Assembly (NCBI RefSeq): GCF_000003815.2
Contig: NC_049979.1
Coordinates: forward strand, 1,406,351-1,470,350
Length of the DNA: 64,000 bases
Reading direction: 5' to 3'
Source: Branchiostoma floridae
Lineage: Eukaryota > Chordata > Leptocardii > Amphioxiformes > Branchiostomatidae
Both the position numbers and the translations under genes were made by a program. Below, piece by piece: positions 32,106 to 56,300 of the stretch (its first letter is position 1; every line of letters starts with the position of its first letter). The notes under the pieces are model-generated. The model saw only the letters and a program-made list of their open reading frames with translations. It did no database searches and had not been told where the DNA came from.

Positions 32106-34973
32106 ATGTCTTATTTTATCAAGAAACTACTGGTCCTTTTGCTGATCATCCTGAAGGAAACTGGGCTCACCACGACCTGCAGCAGCAGCTGTTCATCATC
32201 CTGTGACTGCAGCGGCAGAGGTCTCAGCTCTGTTCCTCAGAATCTACCTACAAGTATCACTAGCCTTGACTTAGCACGCAATGCCATCACAAGCATCCAA
32301 TCTGGCACATTCTCAAATCTACCTAAGCTGAAAGACTTAAAGCTGCATGACAACCATCTATCTAACATTCAGCCCGGCGCATTCTCAAATCTACCCAATC
32401 TTTTCTCTTTGTTTCTGTCAGGCAACAGACTAACCGACATTCCTCCTGCTGCATTCTCAGGTGTGCCCACGCTTGGATCATTGCTATTAAATAGGAATCC
32501 TCTAAATAACATCAAACCTGATTTGTTTTCAAATCTCAAATCTACAAGTTTGTCAATGTCCTCAAATGGGATAACTAACATCGATTCTGATACATTCTCA
32601 ATGATACCCATGCTGCGTAGTTTAGACCTTGATTCCAATCAGCTAACTGTAATTCACCCAGGTACATTCGCAAGCCTACCCCAGCTAAAGTACTTGGAGT
32701 TGGCCTATAATAAGATAACCAACATTATGCCTGGCGCGTTCTCAAATCTTCATCAGCTCGAAGAATTAGAGCTGATGTACAACCATATAGCTGAGATTCA
32801 ACCTGGTACATTTTCAGATCTCCCAATGCTTAAAGCTCTATACCTGCGAAATAACCAAATGACAACCATTCAACCTGGCACATTCTCAAACCTACCAAAG
32901 CTTCGTAGAGTAAAACTGGGCAACAACCCCTGGCATTGCGACTGTAGGATGGTCGCATTCAGGAGAAAGATGACCCTTTTGTTTGAAAACGAAATCATTT
33001 GTGAGGAACCTGGTAACTTCCTTGGGCAAAAGCTTCAACATATAGATCCCAAAAATTTGATCTGTGTAAAACCGAAAGTCGAGGTTCAAATAGGCAAAGA
33101 TTCGACACTGCTGCGTGGAAATGCGCTTCATTTAATCTGTAAAGCTTCGGGGATTCCTAAACCAGACATTATGGTCATTCTTCCATCTGGACAAAATGCG
33201 ACTGCTGGGTCAGATGGGAGAGTTACCGTGAATAAGAATGGTAGCATCATTGTAAGGGATCTTACCAAAACAGATGCAGGGTCGTACGTTTGCGTGGCAT
33301 CAAATCATGTTGGTTCTTCATTTGCGACACTGTCTATTGAGATTAGAATGCCAACACTGGCAATACCAATACCCTCAGACAGCCCTATCGGTACAGGCTC
33401 AGCAATTGCCCCAACTAATCCTATTGGTAACACACCTTCTACTCTGTCTGCTGATGGTATAACAACAATTTCAACGCTTGACAGCATAGACGGCCCTATT
33501 ACAGGTTCAATCCTTACCTCAACAATCCCTACCGACTCCGCATCTTTCACATTGCCCGCTGATAGGCAAATGCCATCAACCATATCATCACCAATACGAC
33601 ATAGCAGATCTGCTGTCACAAGCCTAATGTTTTCCATGCTGCCTGAAGACCCAATCACCTTGAGGTTTCAGAGGGACAAGAATAAGACATTACTTTGGGG
33701 GGACAATCTACGTTTGGTCTGTAAAGCTTCAGGAATCCCCTCAGGTAACATGACGGTTATTCTCCCATCTGGTCTCAACATAAGCGCCAATGAGTCAAAT
33801 GGGAGAATAATTGTCGGGGTGAATGGTACAACTTTGACTATTACCATAACAGATGTCACTGTGGCAGATGCTGGTCCGTACATCTGCCATGTTGGCTCCA
33901 CAACTGCCACGCTGATTGTTGACATCAAAGGCCCATCTTCATCACTTTCCCTTCAGGTTGCTTCGTCAGCATCCTTGCCACCTGGCAAGACAGAAAATAA
34001 GGCTAGCCCGGTGGTCTTTTCGCTGTCAATTGGTTTTGGTACATTTTCTGCATTCCTGATTATATATGGCGTTGCTTTGGCTCTGTTTCGATGTAGGGCC
34101 AAAAAGACCCCTTTGGTCCTTGCACCTCCAAAGGGTCACTTGGGAGGTAAATCGTCAACCTTCGAGAACACCAGCTGCCCCACAGGGAAAAGAGACCAAG
34201 ATAACATATATGAGAATAGTGATGAAGCCGATACAAACGAACAGGCTAACATAGCGTTATATGAAAATGAGGCAGGAACAGTTATTGGCCAACAAGCAAG
34301 CATGGGTGAGAAAGGGAAGGAAACAGGTACAAAAGAACAAGATAACACATATGAGAATAGCAAAGAAGCTGGTACAAAAGAAAAAGCTAACATAAATGAC
34401 AATGAGGAAGAATCAGGTACAATCCAGCGAGCTTACAAGGTAGCAAGTCCTCCCTCTGGAGAGGCTGAATGTCCAAAAGCAGGATGTCGAAATGAATCAG
34501 ATTGTGCAGTCCAGGAAGTGATAGTTCACGAAGCGTTTACGTATGAGAATAATGACGAAGAGACAGTTCCTGGTGTTGAAGATGAGAAGCATGTTTATGA
34601 TACGGGTTATGAGGAAACATTAGCTGGTGTCTCTCAGTCTATAAATCAGTATGGCAGTGGGGAGGCCGTATCTTCTCCTGAGTTTAACCGTGTGTATGAT
34701 GGGGAGGATGTATCTTCTCCTGGGTTTAACCGTGTGTATGGTGGGGAGGCTGTATCTTCTCCTGAGTTTAACCGTGTGTATGATGGGGAGGCTGTATCTT
34801 CTCCTGAGTTTAACCGTGTGTATGATGGGGAGGCTGTAACTTCTCCCGAGTTTAACCGTGTGTATGGTGGGGAGACTGTATCTTCTCCTGAGTTTAACCG
34901 TGTGTATGATGGGGAGGCTGTATCTTCTCCTGAGTTTAACCGTTTGTATGATGGGGAGGCTGTATCTTCCTGA
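32106..34973 (+). CDS. LRR-Ig transmembrane receptor 4 (955 aa, tail ended by a 2-base deletion)
   Basis: Same plan as receptors 1 and 3 but with two LRRs fewer: LRRCT begins near residue 271 (about 322 in receptor 3) and the loss follows NAITS. Signal peptide (FIKKLLVLLLIILK), LRRNT, LRRs, LRRCT, Ig ~323-412, linker, Ig ~516-605 (shorter: DAGPYICHVGSTTA, lacking several residues after the Cys), membrane helix ~640-662, tail from 663. The tail has YENSDE, YENEAG, YENSKE and YENNDE (YxN sites) and then a long 14-residue repeat. TGA at 34971 arises where the repeat has TCTTCCTGAG in place of TCTTCTCCTGAG. ATG context TTTCAG|GAAAA as in the paralogues. Confidence 0.88.
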   Translation: MSYFIKKLLVLLLIILKETGLTTTCSSSCSSSCDCSGRGLSSVPQNLPTSITSLDLARNAITSIQSGTFSNLPKLKDLKLHDNHLSNIQPGAFSNLPNLFSLFLSGNRLTDIPPAAFSGVPTLGSLLLNRNPLNNIKPDLFSNLKSTSLSMSSNGITNIDSDTFSMIPMLRSLDLDSNQLTVIHPGTFASLPQLKYLELAYNKITNIMPGAFSNLHQLEELELMYNHIAEIQPGTFSDLPMLKALYLRNNQMTTIQPGTFSNLPKLRRVKLGNNPWHCDCRMVAFRRKMTLLFENEIICEEPGNFLGQKLQHIDPKNLICVKPKVEVQIGKDSTLLRGNALHLICKASGIPKPDIMVILPSGQNATAGSDGRVTVNKNGSIIVRDLTKTDAGSYVCVASNHVGSSFATLSIEIRMPTLAIPIPSDSPIGTGSAIAPTNPIGNTPSTLSADGITTISTLDSIDGPITGSILTSTIPTDSASFTLPADRQMPSTISSPIRHSRSAVTSLMFSMLPEDPITLRFQRDKNKTLLWGDNLRLVCKASGIPSGNMTVILPSGLNISANESNGRIIVGVNGTTLTITITDVTVADAGPYICHVGSTTATLIVDIKGPSSSLSLQVASSASLPPGKTENKASPVVFSLSIGFGTFSAFLIIYGVALALFRCRAKKTPLVLAPPKGHLGGKSSTFENTSCPTGKRDQDNIYENSDEADTNEQANIALYENEAGTVIGQQASMGEKGKETGTKEQDNTYENSKEAGTKEKANINDNEEESGTIQRAYKVASPPSGEAECPKAGCRNESDCAVQEVIVHEAFTYENNDEETVPGVEDEKHVYDTGYEETLAGVSQSINQYGSGEAVSSPEFNRVYDGEDVSSPGFNRVYGGEAVSSPEFNRVYDGEAVSSPEFNRVYDGEAVTSPEFNRVYGGETVSSPEFNRVYDGEAVSSPEFNRLYDGEAVSS

Positions 34974-35550
34974 GCTTAACCGTGTGTATGGTGGGGAGGC
35001 TGTATCTCCTCCTGAGTTTAACCGTGTGTATGATGGGGAGGTTGTAACTTCTCCCGAGTTTAACCGTGTGTATGGTGGGGAGGCTGTATCTCCTCCTGAG
35101 TTTAACCGTGTTTATGAAGGGGAGGCTGTATCTTCTCCTGAGTTTAACCGTGTGCATGGTGGGGAGGGTGTATCTTCCCCCTGAACTTAACCGGGTGTTA
35201 TGCTGGGGAGGATGTATATTCTCCTGAGATTAACTGTGTGTATGATGGGGAGGCTGTATCTTCTCCGTAGTTTAACCGTGTGTATGATGGGAAGGCTGTA
35301 TCTTCTCCTGAGTTTAACCGTGTGTATGATGGGGAGGCTGTATCTTCTCCTGAGGTTAATCGTGTGTATGATGGGGAGGCTATATCTTCTCCTGAGCTTA
35401 ACCGTGTGTATAGTGGGGAGGCTGTATCTTCTCCTGAGCTTCACCGTGTGTATGATGGGGAGGCTGTATCTTCTCCTGGCCTTAACCGTGTGTATGATGG
35501 GGAGGCTGTATCTTCTCCTGAGTTTAACCGTGTGTATGCTGGGGAGGCTG
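34645..35550 (+). repeat. 42-bp minisatellite in the receptor 4 tail (~21 copies)
   Basis: Unit encodes NRVYDGEAVSSPEF with variants YGGE, YEGE, VVTSP and VSPP. Receptor 3 has about 7 copies and receptor 1 a single diverged one (YGGKEVPTPEFN). Copies drift individually, so the array is not purely an assembly artefact. Confidence 0.9.
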
Positions 35551-35866
35551 TATTTGCTTCATCTCAGTGTATCTATAGAAATAGCAACGGCGAAGCAATG
35601 TCTATTGCCTCGCCAGCCATCTACAAGAATGATGGTAAACAGATGAAATCCTCTGCTTCTTGTGTCATGTATGGAAATGACGATGATGGTTTGGCAGTAT
35701 TTACCTATTCTCGGTTTAACCGTGAGTCTGGCAATAAGGGTGAGACAGTGCCATATGCTTCCTCTCAGATTAACGATGAGAATCCTGGTAACAGGGAGGA
35801 AACAGTGGCTGACGCCTTATCAGCAATGTATAAGAATAAAGGCGAATATGATGAACGGAAATGATG
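34974..35866 (+). pseudogene. Out-of-frame remainder of the receptor 4 tail
   Basis: After the 2-base deletion near 34968, two 1-base insertions (near 35180 and 35200) bring the frame back, then one TAG (35268, CCGTAG where others have CCTGAG) interrupts it. From 35271 to 35864 the original frame is open: more repeats, then EAVFASS, ASPAIYKNDGKQ, VMYGNDDDG, PYASSQI, AMYKNKG and a stop. The full tail would have made a protein of roughly 1250 residues. Confidence 0.75.
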
Positions 35867-36669
35867 AGGATATCTTGGATCAGTACATGCCAGACTTATT
35901 GTATCATGTATATGATGTACAATGATATAATATTTGACAATTCTCAAGACCTACGTGTAAATAGCAATTTATTGTGGACCTTTATGCACATAAAGTCCCC
36001 TCACTTAAGACTGTTATATATTCTATTCTTGATGTTACAATAACAATAATTGAAAGACATCATTCTAATAACACTTTCCATCAATTGCATCACACTGACT
36101 GATTTTTAATGTATTTTTGTAATGTAAGAATGATTGGTGATTAAATAGCAAAGCAAACTGTATTACGTATATGGCAGCAGACCTAGAGTTATAGAGATAA
36201 CTATAATAGAAATGGAAGAAAATTAATGCGATGTAGAATCTTCTTTAAAAATTCATTGATTTTGTTTTCAAACAATGTTTATAGACATCGTTTAGTCATT
36301 TACTTACTCCGGAAGCTTACCAAAGTGGGCAGTTGGCCGATGTCTTTGAATATAGGATCGTTCTGTTGTAAAGTAATGTGAATTAGTTTTTACCTGATTC
36401 ATCTGTACTAGAGCGTAATCTCACATTTATTTCTAGCATAACTCACTTGATGTAGAGGTACGTGTCTATTATGTTTCTGCAGAATCTTACTGGAACACGC
36501 GTATACTGTCCTGGATAACAAAGCCGTCAATTCATAGACAGGACTTGGTTGTGATAATGCAAATAATTTCGTGTCAGCAGCCACTACCATATGGAACTAC
36601 ACTTATCTCTAATGATGATATTCTGTTACCGCACAACAATTCACATGCGCTAAGAATCAGACGACGCAC

Positions 36670-36769
36670 NNNNNNNNNNNNNNNNNNNNNNNNNNNNNNN
36701 NNNNNNNNNNNNNNNNNNNNNNNNNNNNNNNNNNNNNNNNNNNNNNNNNNNNNNNNNNNNNNNNNNNNN
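36670..36769. other. Assembly gap (100 N)
   Basis: Placeholder gap inside the receptor 4 3' flank. Confidence 0.99.
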
Positions 36770-37619
36770 TACAACAAGGGAGCTCATTCGATAATCAGAT
36801 GAGAGATGATAAATTGGTCGAACTCTGAATAGTAATAAGGAAACAAATCCCAACTGTGATTCTATTGCCTTGGACATGGATATAGTCTTAGTTTTTGAAT
36901 GGCAGTTAGCTTTTGACATCGGGAAGAAGTTCTATAGGTTTCGGTTCCCTAGCAGATGATTTAGGAACTACGGGGGGGGGGGGGGCATTTTTTAAAAAGC
37001 AAATAATTTTATCAAAGAAGATTACTAAAAAACACATTTCTCATGATTAAGAGCATGCAGGTGGCCTACACAGAAAGGACACGGTAAAAAGTAAATTCTG
37101 CAAATGACTTTTCTCACATACAGTAATGTTACTTGGGTAGAGAGGACGATGAATAAAAAACATTATACTAATTAAATCCTTATTTTCCTAACTAATGAGA
37201 CATGATCAAACGAGTAACTCACAAAAGCTGTTCATATCTCACGCAGGTCTGAAGCCTTGGATCTCTTTTTCAAAAGAAAGTGCTGATATTTCTTCATCTC
37301 AAAAGTGAAAATTTTGACTAGTTTGCGATGTTAATCATTATACCTATTTAGTGGATTTATAAGGCTCCCTTGGTGAACATGTACTTTTAGTGGGCAGCAA
37401 ATGAATGTCAGGGACTTGGTTTGATGTTTCTTTATTAATTTTTTATTTATTCTATTTCACAGATTTGGCTGTAAAAGAATTACAGCCAAATAGCTAGTGG
37501 CTATTACAAATGCCTATCCCTGCTGGCAATAGGCAAATACAAATATGACCAAGACGTTAAATTCAAATCTTAAACTATCTATATGAGTGATCAGTAAGTC
37601 TATCTAATAGATGTTATTC

Positions 37620-37831
37620 TACTGTAAATGCATTTAAGTTCGCGGGGATTTAATTTCGCGGTAGCGGGAAAAGGGACTTTTCGCGGTGGATCTAAGTTCG
37701 CGATAAAACCATAGACTGTAGTCTAATACCACAATAGAAAAATATTCGCGGTGGCTTTAAGTTCGCGGTGAAGTGGTCAACGCGAAAACCGCGAATATTA
37801 ATCCACCGCGAACATTTCTGCATTTACAGTA
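37620..37831. mobile_element. TTCGCGG-type MITE, copy 1
   Basis: Ends TACTGTAAATGCA are inverted; the interior is built of alternating TTCGCGGTGG / CCACCGCGAA motifs and folds on itself. Copies at 45517-45712 (reverse) and 51880-52065, both in KMO introns. No coding capacity. Confidence 0.85.
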
Positions 37832-38409
37832 TTCAAAGCAAGCTGGCTGGTATTTAAGTACAACATGCTTTTTGGGTTCTGCGATCTACTTTCCACAGTA
37901 AGAGTAACTGATACAGCACAACATACACAGCAATCTGTACATTTAAATGTCACAACTTATGAGTGGAAACAAGGAAATAACACTGGCTTTAATTAAAGCT
38001 GAAGCAGATCTCCCTCGGAGCAACAAAATTAGTCAAGAGTTCATCTACTGATGTTACTGGAAATCTTAATAGACAATGGAAACAGAACATAATACTGTTA
38101 CAGAAGTGGCATTTTTTTTATATCCAACAAATAATAAATTCTCTATGAGTTGGCTAAATTTTTTTAATTTCACCATTAAAACTGAGGTAGGCGGGGCTTA
38201 TTCATAGGATCTATGTTGAAAGCCTGAAGCTCAAGGCAAAGGCAATGCTGACATCTTTAATCGAGGTGATGTGTTTTCATCAAGTAATTAGTACATGTAG
38301 CTACGTAACAAAACAATGTGACTTTGCTAAAGCTCACAGTTATCTACAGCCACTGCGATGTAGCTCTTGTCGGATATGGTGGGTAGGAAGCACTCAGCAC
38401 ATGTAACAC

Positions 38410-38692
38410 CATCCTCCTACGCAGGGACATCCAACAAGGAAACCGCCTATCTGGATATACCCTGCTCTTTCAACTGTCACTCTTAGTTCCTGAGGACGTC
38501 CCCCCCCAAACCAGCTGTCAGCCAATCAGAGAATAGGCCTTTCAGTTTTCAAAAGGGGTCTCGCAAATATATGGGTAAGCTCATTAGTATGTATTAGCAG
38601 GGTGGTCAGGAACAGAGGGTGACGGTTGAAAGAGCAGGGCACATCCAGACAGGCGGTTTGGCTGTTGGATGTCCCTGCGTAGGAGGAGGATG
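38410..38692. mobile_element. Inverted-repeat MITE (CATCCTCCTACGCAGGGACA family), copy 1
   Basis: The first and last ~75 bp are inverted partners, beginning CATCCTCCTACGCAGGGACA and ending in its complement. The second copy is at 57267-57543. No frame. Confidence 0.85.
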
Positions 38693-38724
38693 AAATACAT
38701 GCTACTTCATAAACACAAGCCTGT

Positions 38725-38730
38725 TTTATT
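38725..38730 (-). terminator. Candidate polyadenylation signal of KMO
   Basis: AATAAA on the minus strand about 190 bp past the KMO TAG. Position fits a short 3' UTR; unproven. Confidence 0.35.
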
Positions 38731-38921
38731 CTTCTGCAGACGTCCCAATAGCATATCTGTCGTCTTCATCAGTGTATAATGAAGAGTTCATGATGCACTA
38801 ATGAAGACAACAGATAAGTCCTTGAAGCATCCACAGATGGAAGAATAAAAGAGGATTGTGTAAGGAAACTTCTAGTATGTTCAGTTGATTACAAAACTTG
38901 ATGAAACTATTGACGGAAACG

Positions 38922-52811
<13,890 letters not shown>

Positions 52812-53344
52812 GCCTTCTGTAGTGTAGACAGGTTTCTGCAGCTGACCAGGTTACCCAGTCCGGCTATCCTCTGTGACCTGATTTGTTACATAACACAGTA
52901 ACGTTACCGTTAGATAACGTTGGGGCATTCTCCGATAAGTCACAAGTTTCTGTGCAGAGAAGTTGGAGAACTGGTACAGGGCCACAATATAAATTTCTTA
53001 TGAGAATTCTTCTACTTATATACGATTTATCTTCATGTATATTTGGTCAATTTGCAAAAGAAATCGTAGTTGCCCCCTGGAAAGAGCTGCATGATAGCGC
53101 GCAGTCCCGTGCATACGTAGCCCATCTACCACTTTCTCTGAGTTGTTCTAGCAAGATTTAACATAGAATGTTTTGTAAAATACAATTTACTTTACGTTTA
53201 CTCTTTCATAGCCTGTACGTTCCGGGTAATTGACGTAAAAACCACAAAACAAACCTGCGAAGTGCGAAGTTGACACCTTTACTCTGACCTCTTCACCTCT
53301 AACCCCTGACCCGAGGTCACACCCAGCAGACACTGCGGAGAAAC
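52812..53344. promoter_or_regulatory. Shared divergent promoter region of KMO and ZC3H14
   Basis: The two start codons face away from each other 533 bp apart, with no other gene between. CG-richer than nearby introns around 53280-53345. No TATA box is obvious for either gene. Both may have untranslated bases here. Confidence 0.6.
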
Positions 53345-56300
53345 ATGGAAGGGATCGGGACAGAAATCACTCACAAAATCCGGGTAAATATGCCCAAATT
53401 CTGCTTTATACAATAATCTATCGCAAATATGTTTGATCAAAGGTATTAATGATAACTTGAAGATCATAAGAATGACGTTTGTAGCCAGTTCGAAGTAGCG
53501 GTAGCACGCAAAAACACCACGGTTTACAGCGCTCTTGTTCACCCTTGCTACCCAAGCCGGTTTCCATGAACTCGAAATTTTTGTGCGAAATTTATGAAAA
53601 AAGGAATTTCAATTACAATACATCATCCAAAACTTCGCTTTAACATGATCTTATGCAGTATGGTACAATGTGTGACAGAGACTCTGGAATAACACATCTT
53701 CCATTTAATTCTGCAGAGCGCGATCAAAGCAAAGCTTGTGGACCTGGGAGCTTACGTAGGTGAGTCGTTTTCAGTCCCCTATAAAACACACCACATGATG
53801 TGTGAATTTCTGAATATTATAATATTTATATGTCTGGTAGTGTTGCCTGGCTGCCTTTGTAAGCATTAACAGCAAATAGTTAAATCTCCGTCTGTATTTG
53901 AATTTGAGTATCGTCCTTTTGTGTAACACACCAGCTTTACTATATCTGGAAGTCCAAGAAGATGTTCGTTAGATTGAAGTCAAGATCATGGCTGTTCGCT
54001 CAGTTAATGCCAGTATTCATGGACAGTCGTTGGATGGTAGCCATTCGGAGAAGCGTGGCAAAAAAATGTTACGCTCTTCCACCTCTACATCTGCTTGGAG
54101 ATGACAGCTTTGTCTGCTGCATGTGATAGCAGCAGAATGAGCTGGATATAAAGGGGACTACACAGTTACATTACAACATATCCCAATAAATCATGGAATC
54201 TGGTAATTTTTCCACTATTTCATGGTGCAGAGGTGCAGAAAATGCCAAGATGAAGAAAGGTTATTTTTCACAACTGATGTAGCAAGTAAAGGGTCTTTCC
54301 TACCATAGCCACCCAAAAACTGTGCAGAAAATTCACAGTAAACAGTTTCAAAGTAAGACTGGACAAGTTGATGGAGAACCACCCAGTTGTGTACGACTAT
54401 AAAGCCTTGGACAACCCTCACAAACCAACCATCACAGTCTGCTGAAAGCAGAGTGGTAGAAACAGTTGATGACGAGCGGTTCCATGGGGTGTGAACTCCT
54501 ATATAGCTACTCAACCAAAAGAAGTTGACTCTACAGTCTACTCTAAAATATTCCACCAAGAAAGGGTTTTAGATGGTTCAGTGACTTCTTTATTGAGGTC
54601 TCTCACCATGGTGTCTAGGCACATGCATTAACTCTTGCATCACCCCTATAGTACTGTATTTGAACATACAATGACCTGTCACATTTGACCCCTTGTTGCC
54701 CACTTCCAACCCTTGTTTGATCCTGTCTGGTAGGGGTTAACCCCTACTCACCACTGTCATTGGTGACAATTGAATGAGTTCCAAGGTCTATGAAATGGCA
54801 CCATTTTTACGTGATACAAACAAACTTTATCAGGNNNNNNNNNNNNNNNNNNNNNNNNNNNNNNNNNNNNNNNNNNNNNNNNNNNNNNNNNNNNNNNNNN
54901 NNNNNNNNNNNNNNNNNNNNNNNNNNNNNNNNNNTGGCCCTTCAACCGTGAAAATTTGAAAATGTAAAAAGTTGGCATTAGACTAGATGGTAACATCATA
55001 TGATTTTTTTGGTCAGTCTAGATGGCTTTATCATCATTTGTCATATTTGATTAGACATTATTCAACACCCAAATGATAGTAAAGTACCACTACGCTAGTT
55101 GAAAATTAGCGTAGTGGTCATCATTGTTACGTAGTGGTAGCAAATCATAGCGTAGTGGCCCACTATGCTAAAATGCACTAACTAGAACCTTGTATACAAT
55201 TTCCGTCCCCAGATGATGAGCTGCCGGACTACATCATGGTGATGGTTGCCAACAAGAAGAGCCAGGCGCAGATGACTGACGACCTCTCCCTGTTCCTGGC
55301 CAATAACACGGAGAAGTTCACGGCATGGTCAGAGGAGAACACGCTTATCTTGCCGCATACGGGGTTGGACAAGTCCACTAGCCCTATTGTCCCGGGCAAG
55401 TGAAAATGCTGGTCAGGCAAGTGTATGCCCTACCCCACTTGTCCGATCAGCATTCTCACTTCGGGCAAGTTAAATTTCCATTGAGTGACAAATTTTCACA
55501 ACATAACATAAAGCAATGGGTCAACACAGAAAAATAGAGCTAATAACAAGAATTCCATTGATGGAAGAGAAAATAAATAGAAAAATGTCACTTAGATTTC
55601 GGGCAAGTGAAAATTAAAGTTGGTTTGGGCAAGTAAATTTTTTTTATGTAGTTGCCCAGTAGGACAAATTAAATGAATTTTGGAAAACTTGTCCAACCCT
55701 GCCATACCGTAGATGTTTTTGTGGGAAGAGTTGGAAAACCTAAGTAAAGCTGTTTTCACTTACATGTTTTGGTTGGGAGAGTTTTTGTTGGGCTTCTATA
55801 GACTATAGCAGGATTTAGGGTTGCCGTTTTGAAAGCTCCAGACACAGAGAAGTACACTGCATGGTCAGACAGAGGATAACACATTCATCTTGCCACATAC
55901 TGTAAATATTTTTCTGGGAAGACTTATTGAATCTCATTTCACATACATGTACGGCCTGTAATGTTTTGGTTGGGAGAGTTTTTGTCTGTCAATAACCTGT
56001 ATCAGGCTTGAAGGTTGTGGTGTTGAAAGTTGTAGACTAGAGTCCATGTGCATTACTAGTATACGTGAATTTTATTTTATTTTCTATTTTATTTATTTCT
56101 ATTTCTATTTTATGGTAGAAGCCGAAACACATTTTATTTCAAACTGGCCCTTCTGTGATCAAGAGAGAAAAGAGGTCTTAAAAGCCACCAAATTCTATCC
56201 TAATATCCCCACTTTTACAGACAAAAAGAAAACCACTCTCCCCTTAATGTCACAAAACCCACACATTATAGAAAAAGTGGGATCTTTCATCCTCCACTGT

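Larger units (their letters stand above)
35867..38400. other. 3' flank of receptor 4 and intergenic DNA
   Basis: 36030-36960 is paralogous to the flank of receptor 3 but lacks the two MITEs found there. It contains the 36670-36769 gap and a G homopolymer at 36973-36986. No gene seen up to the KMO 3' end. Confidence 0.6.

Noticed and set aside
10390-35864. ITAM/ITIM signalling motifs in LRR-Ig tails
   Set aside because: I looked for YxxL/I pairs and (I/V/L)xYxx(L/V/I) and saw no consistent set; the repeated tyrosines are YxN or YDGE.
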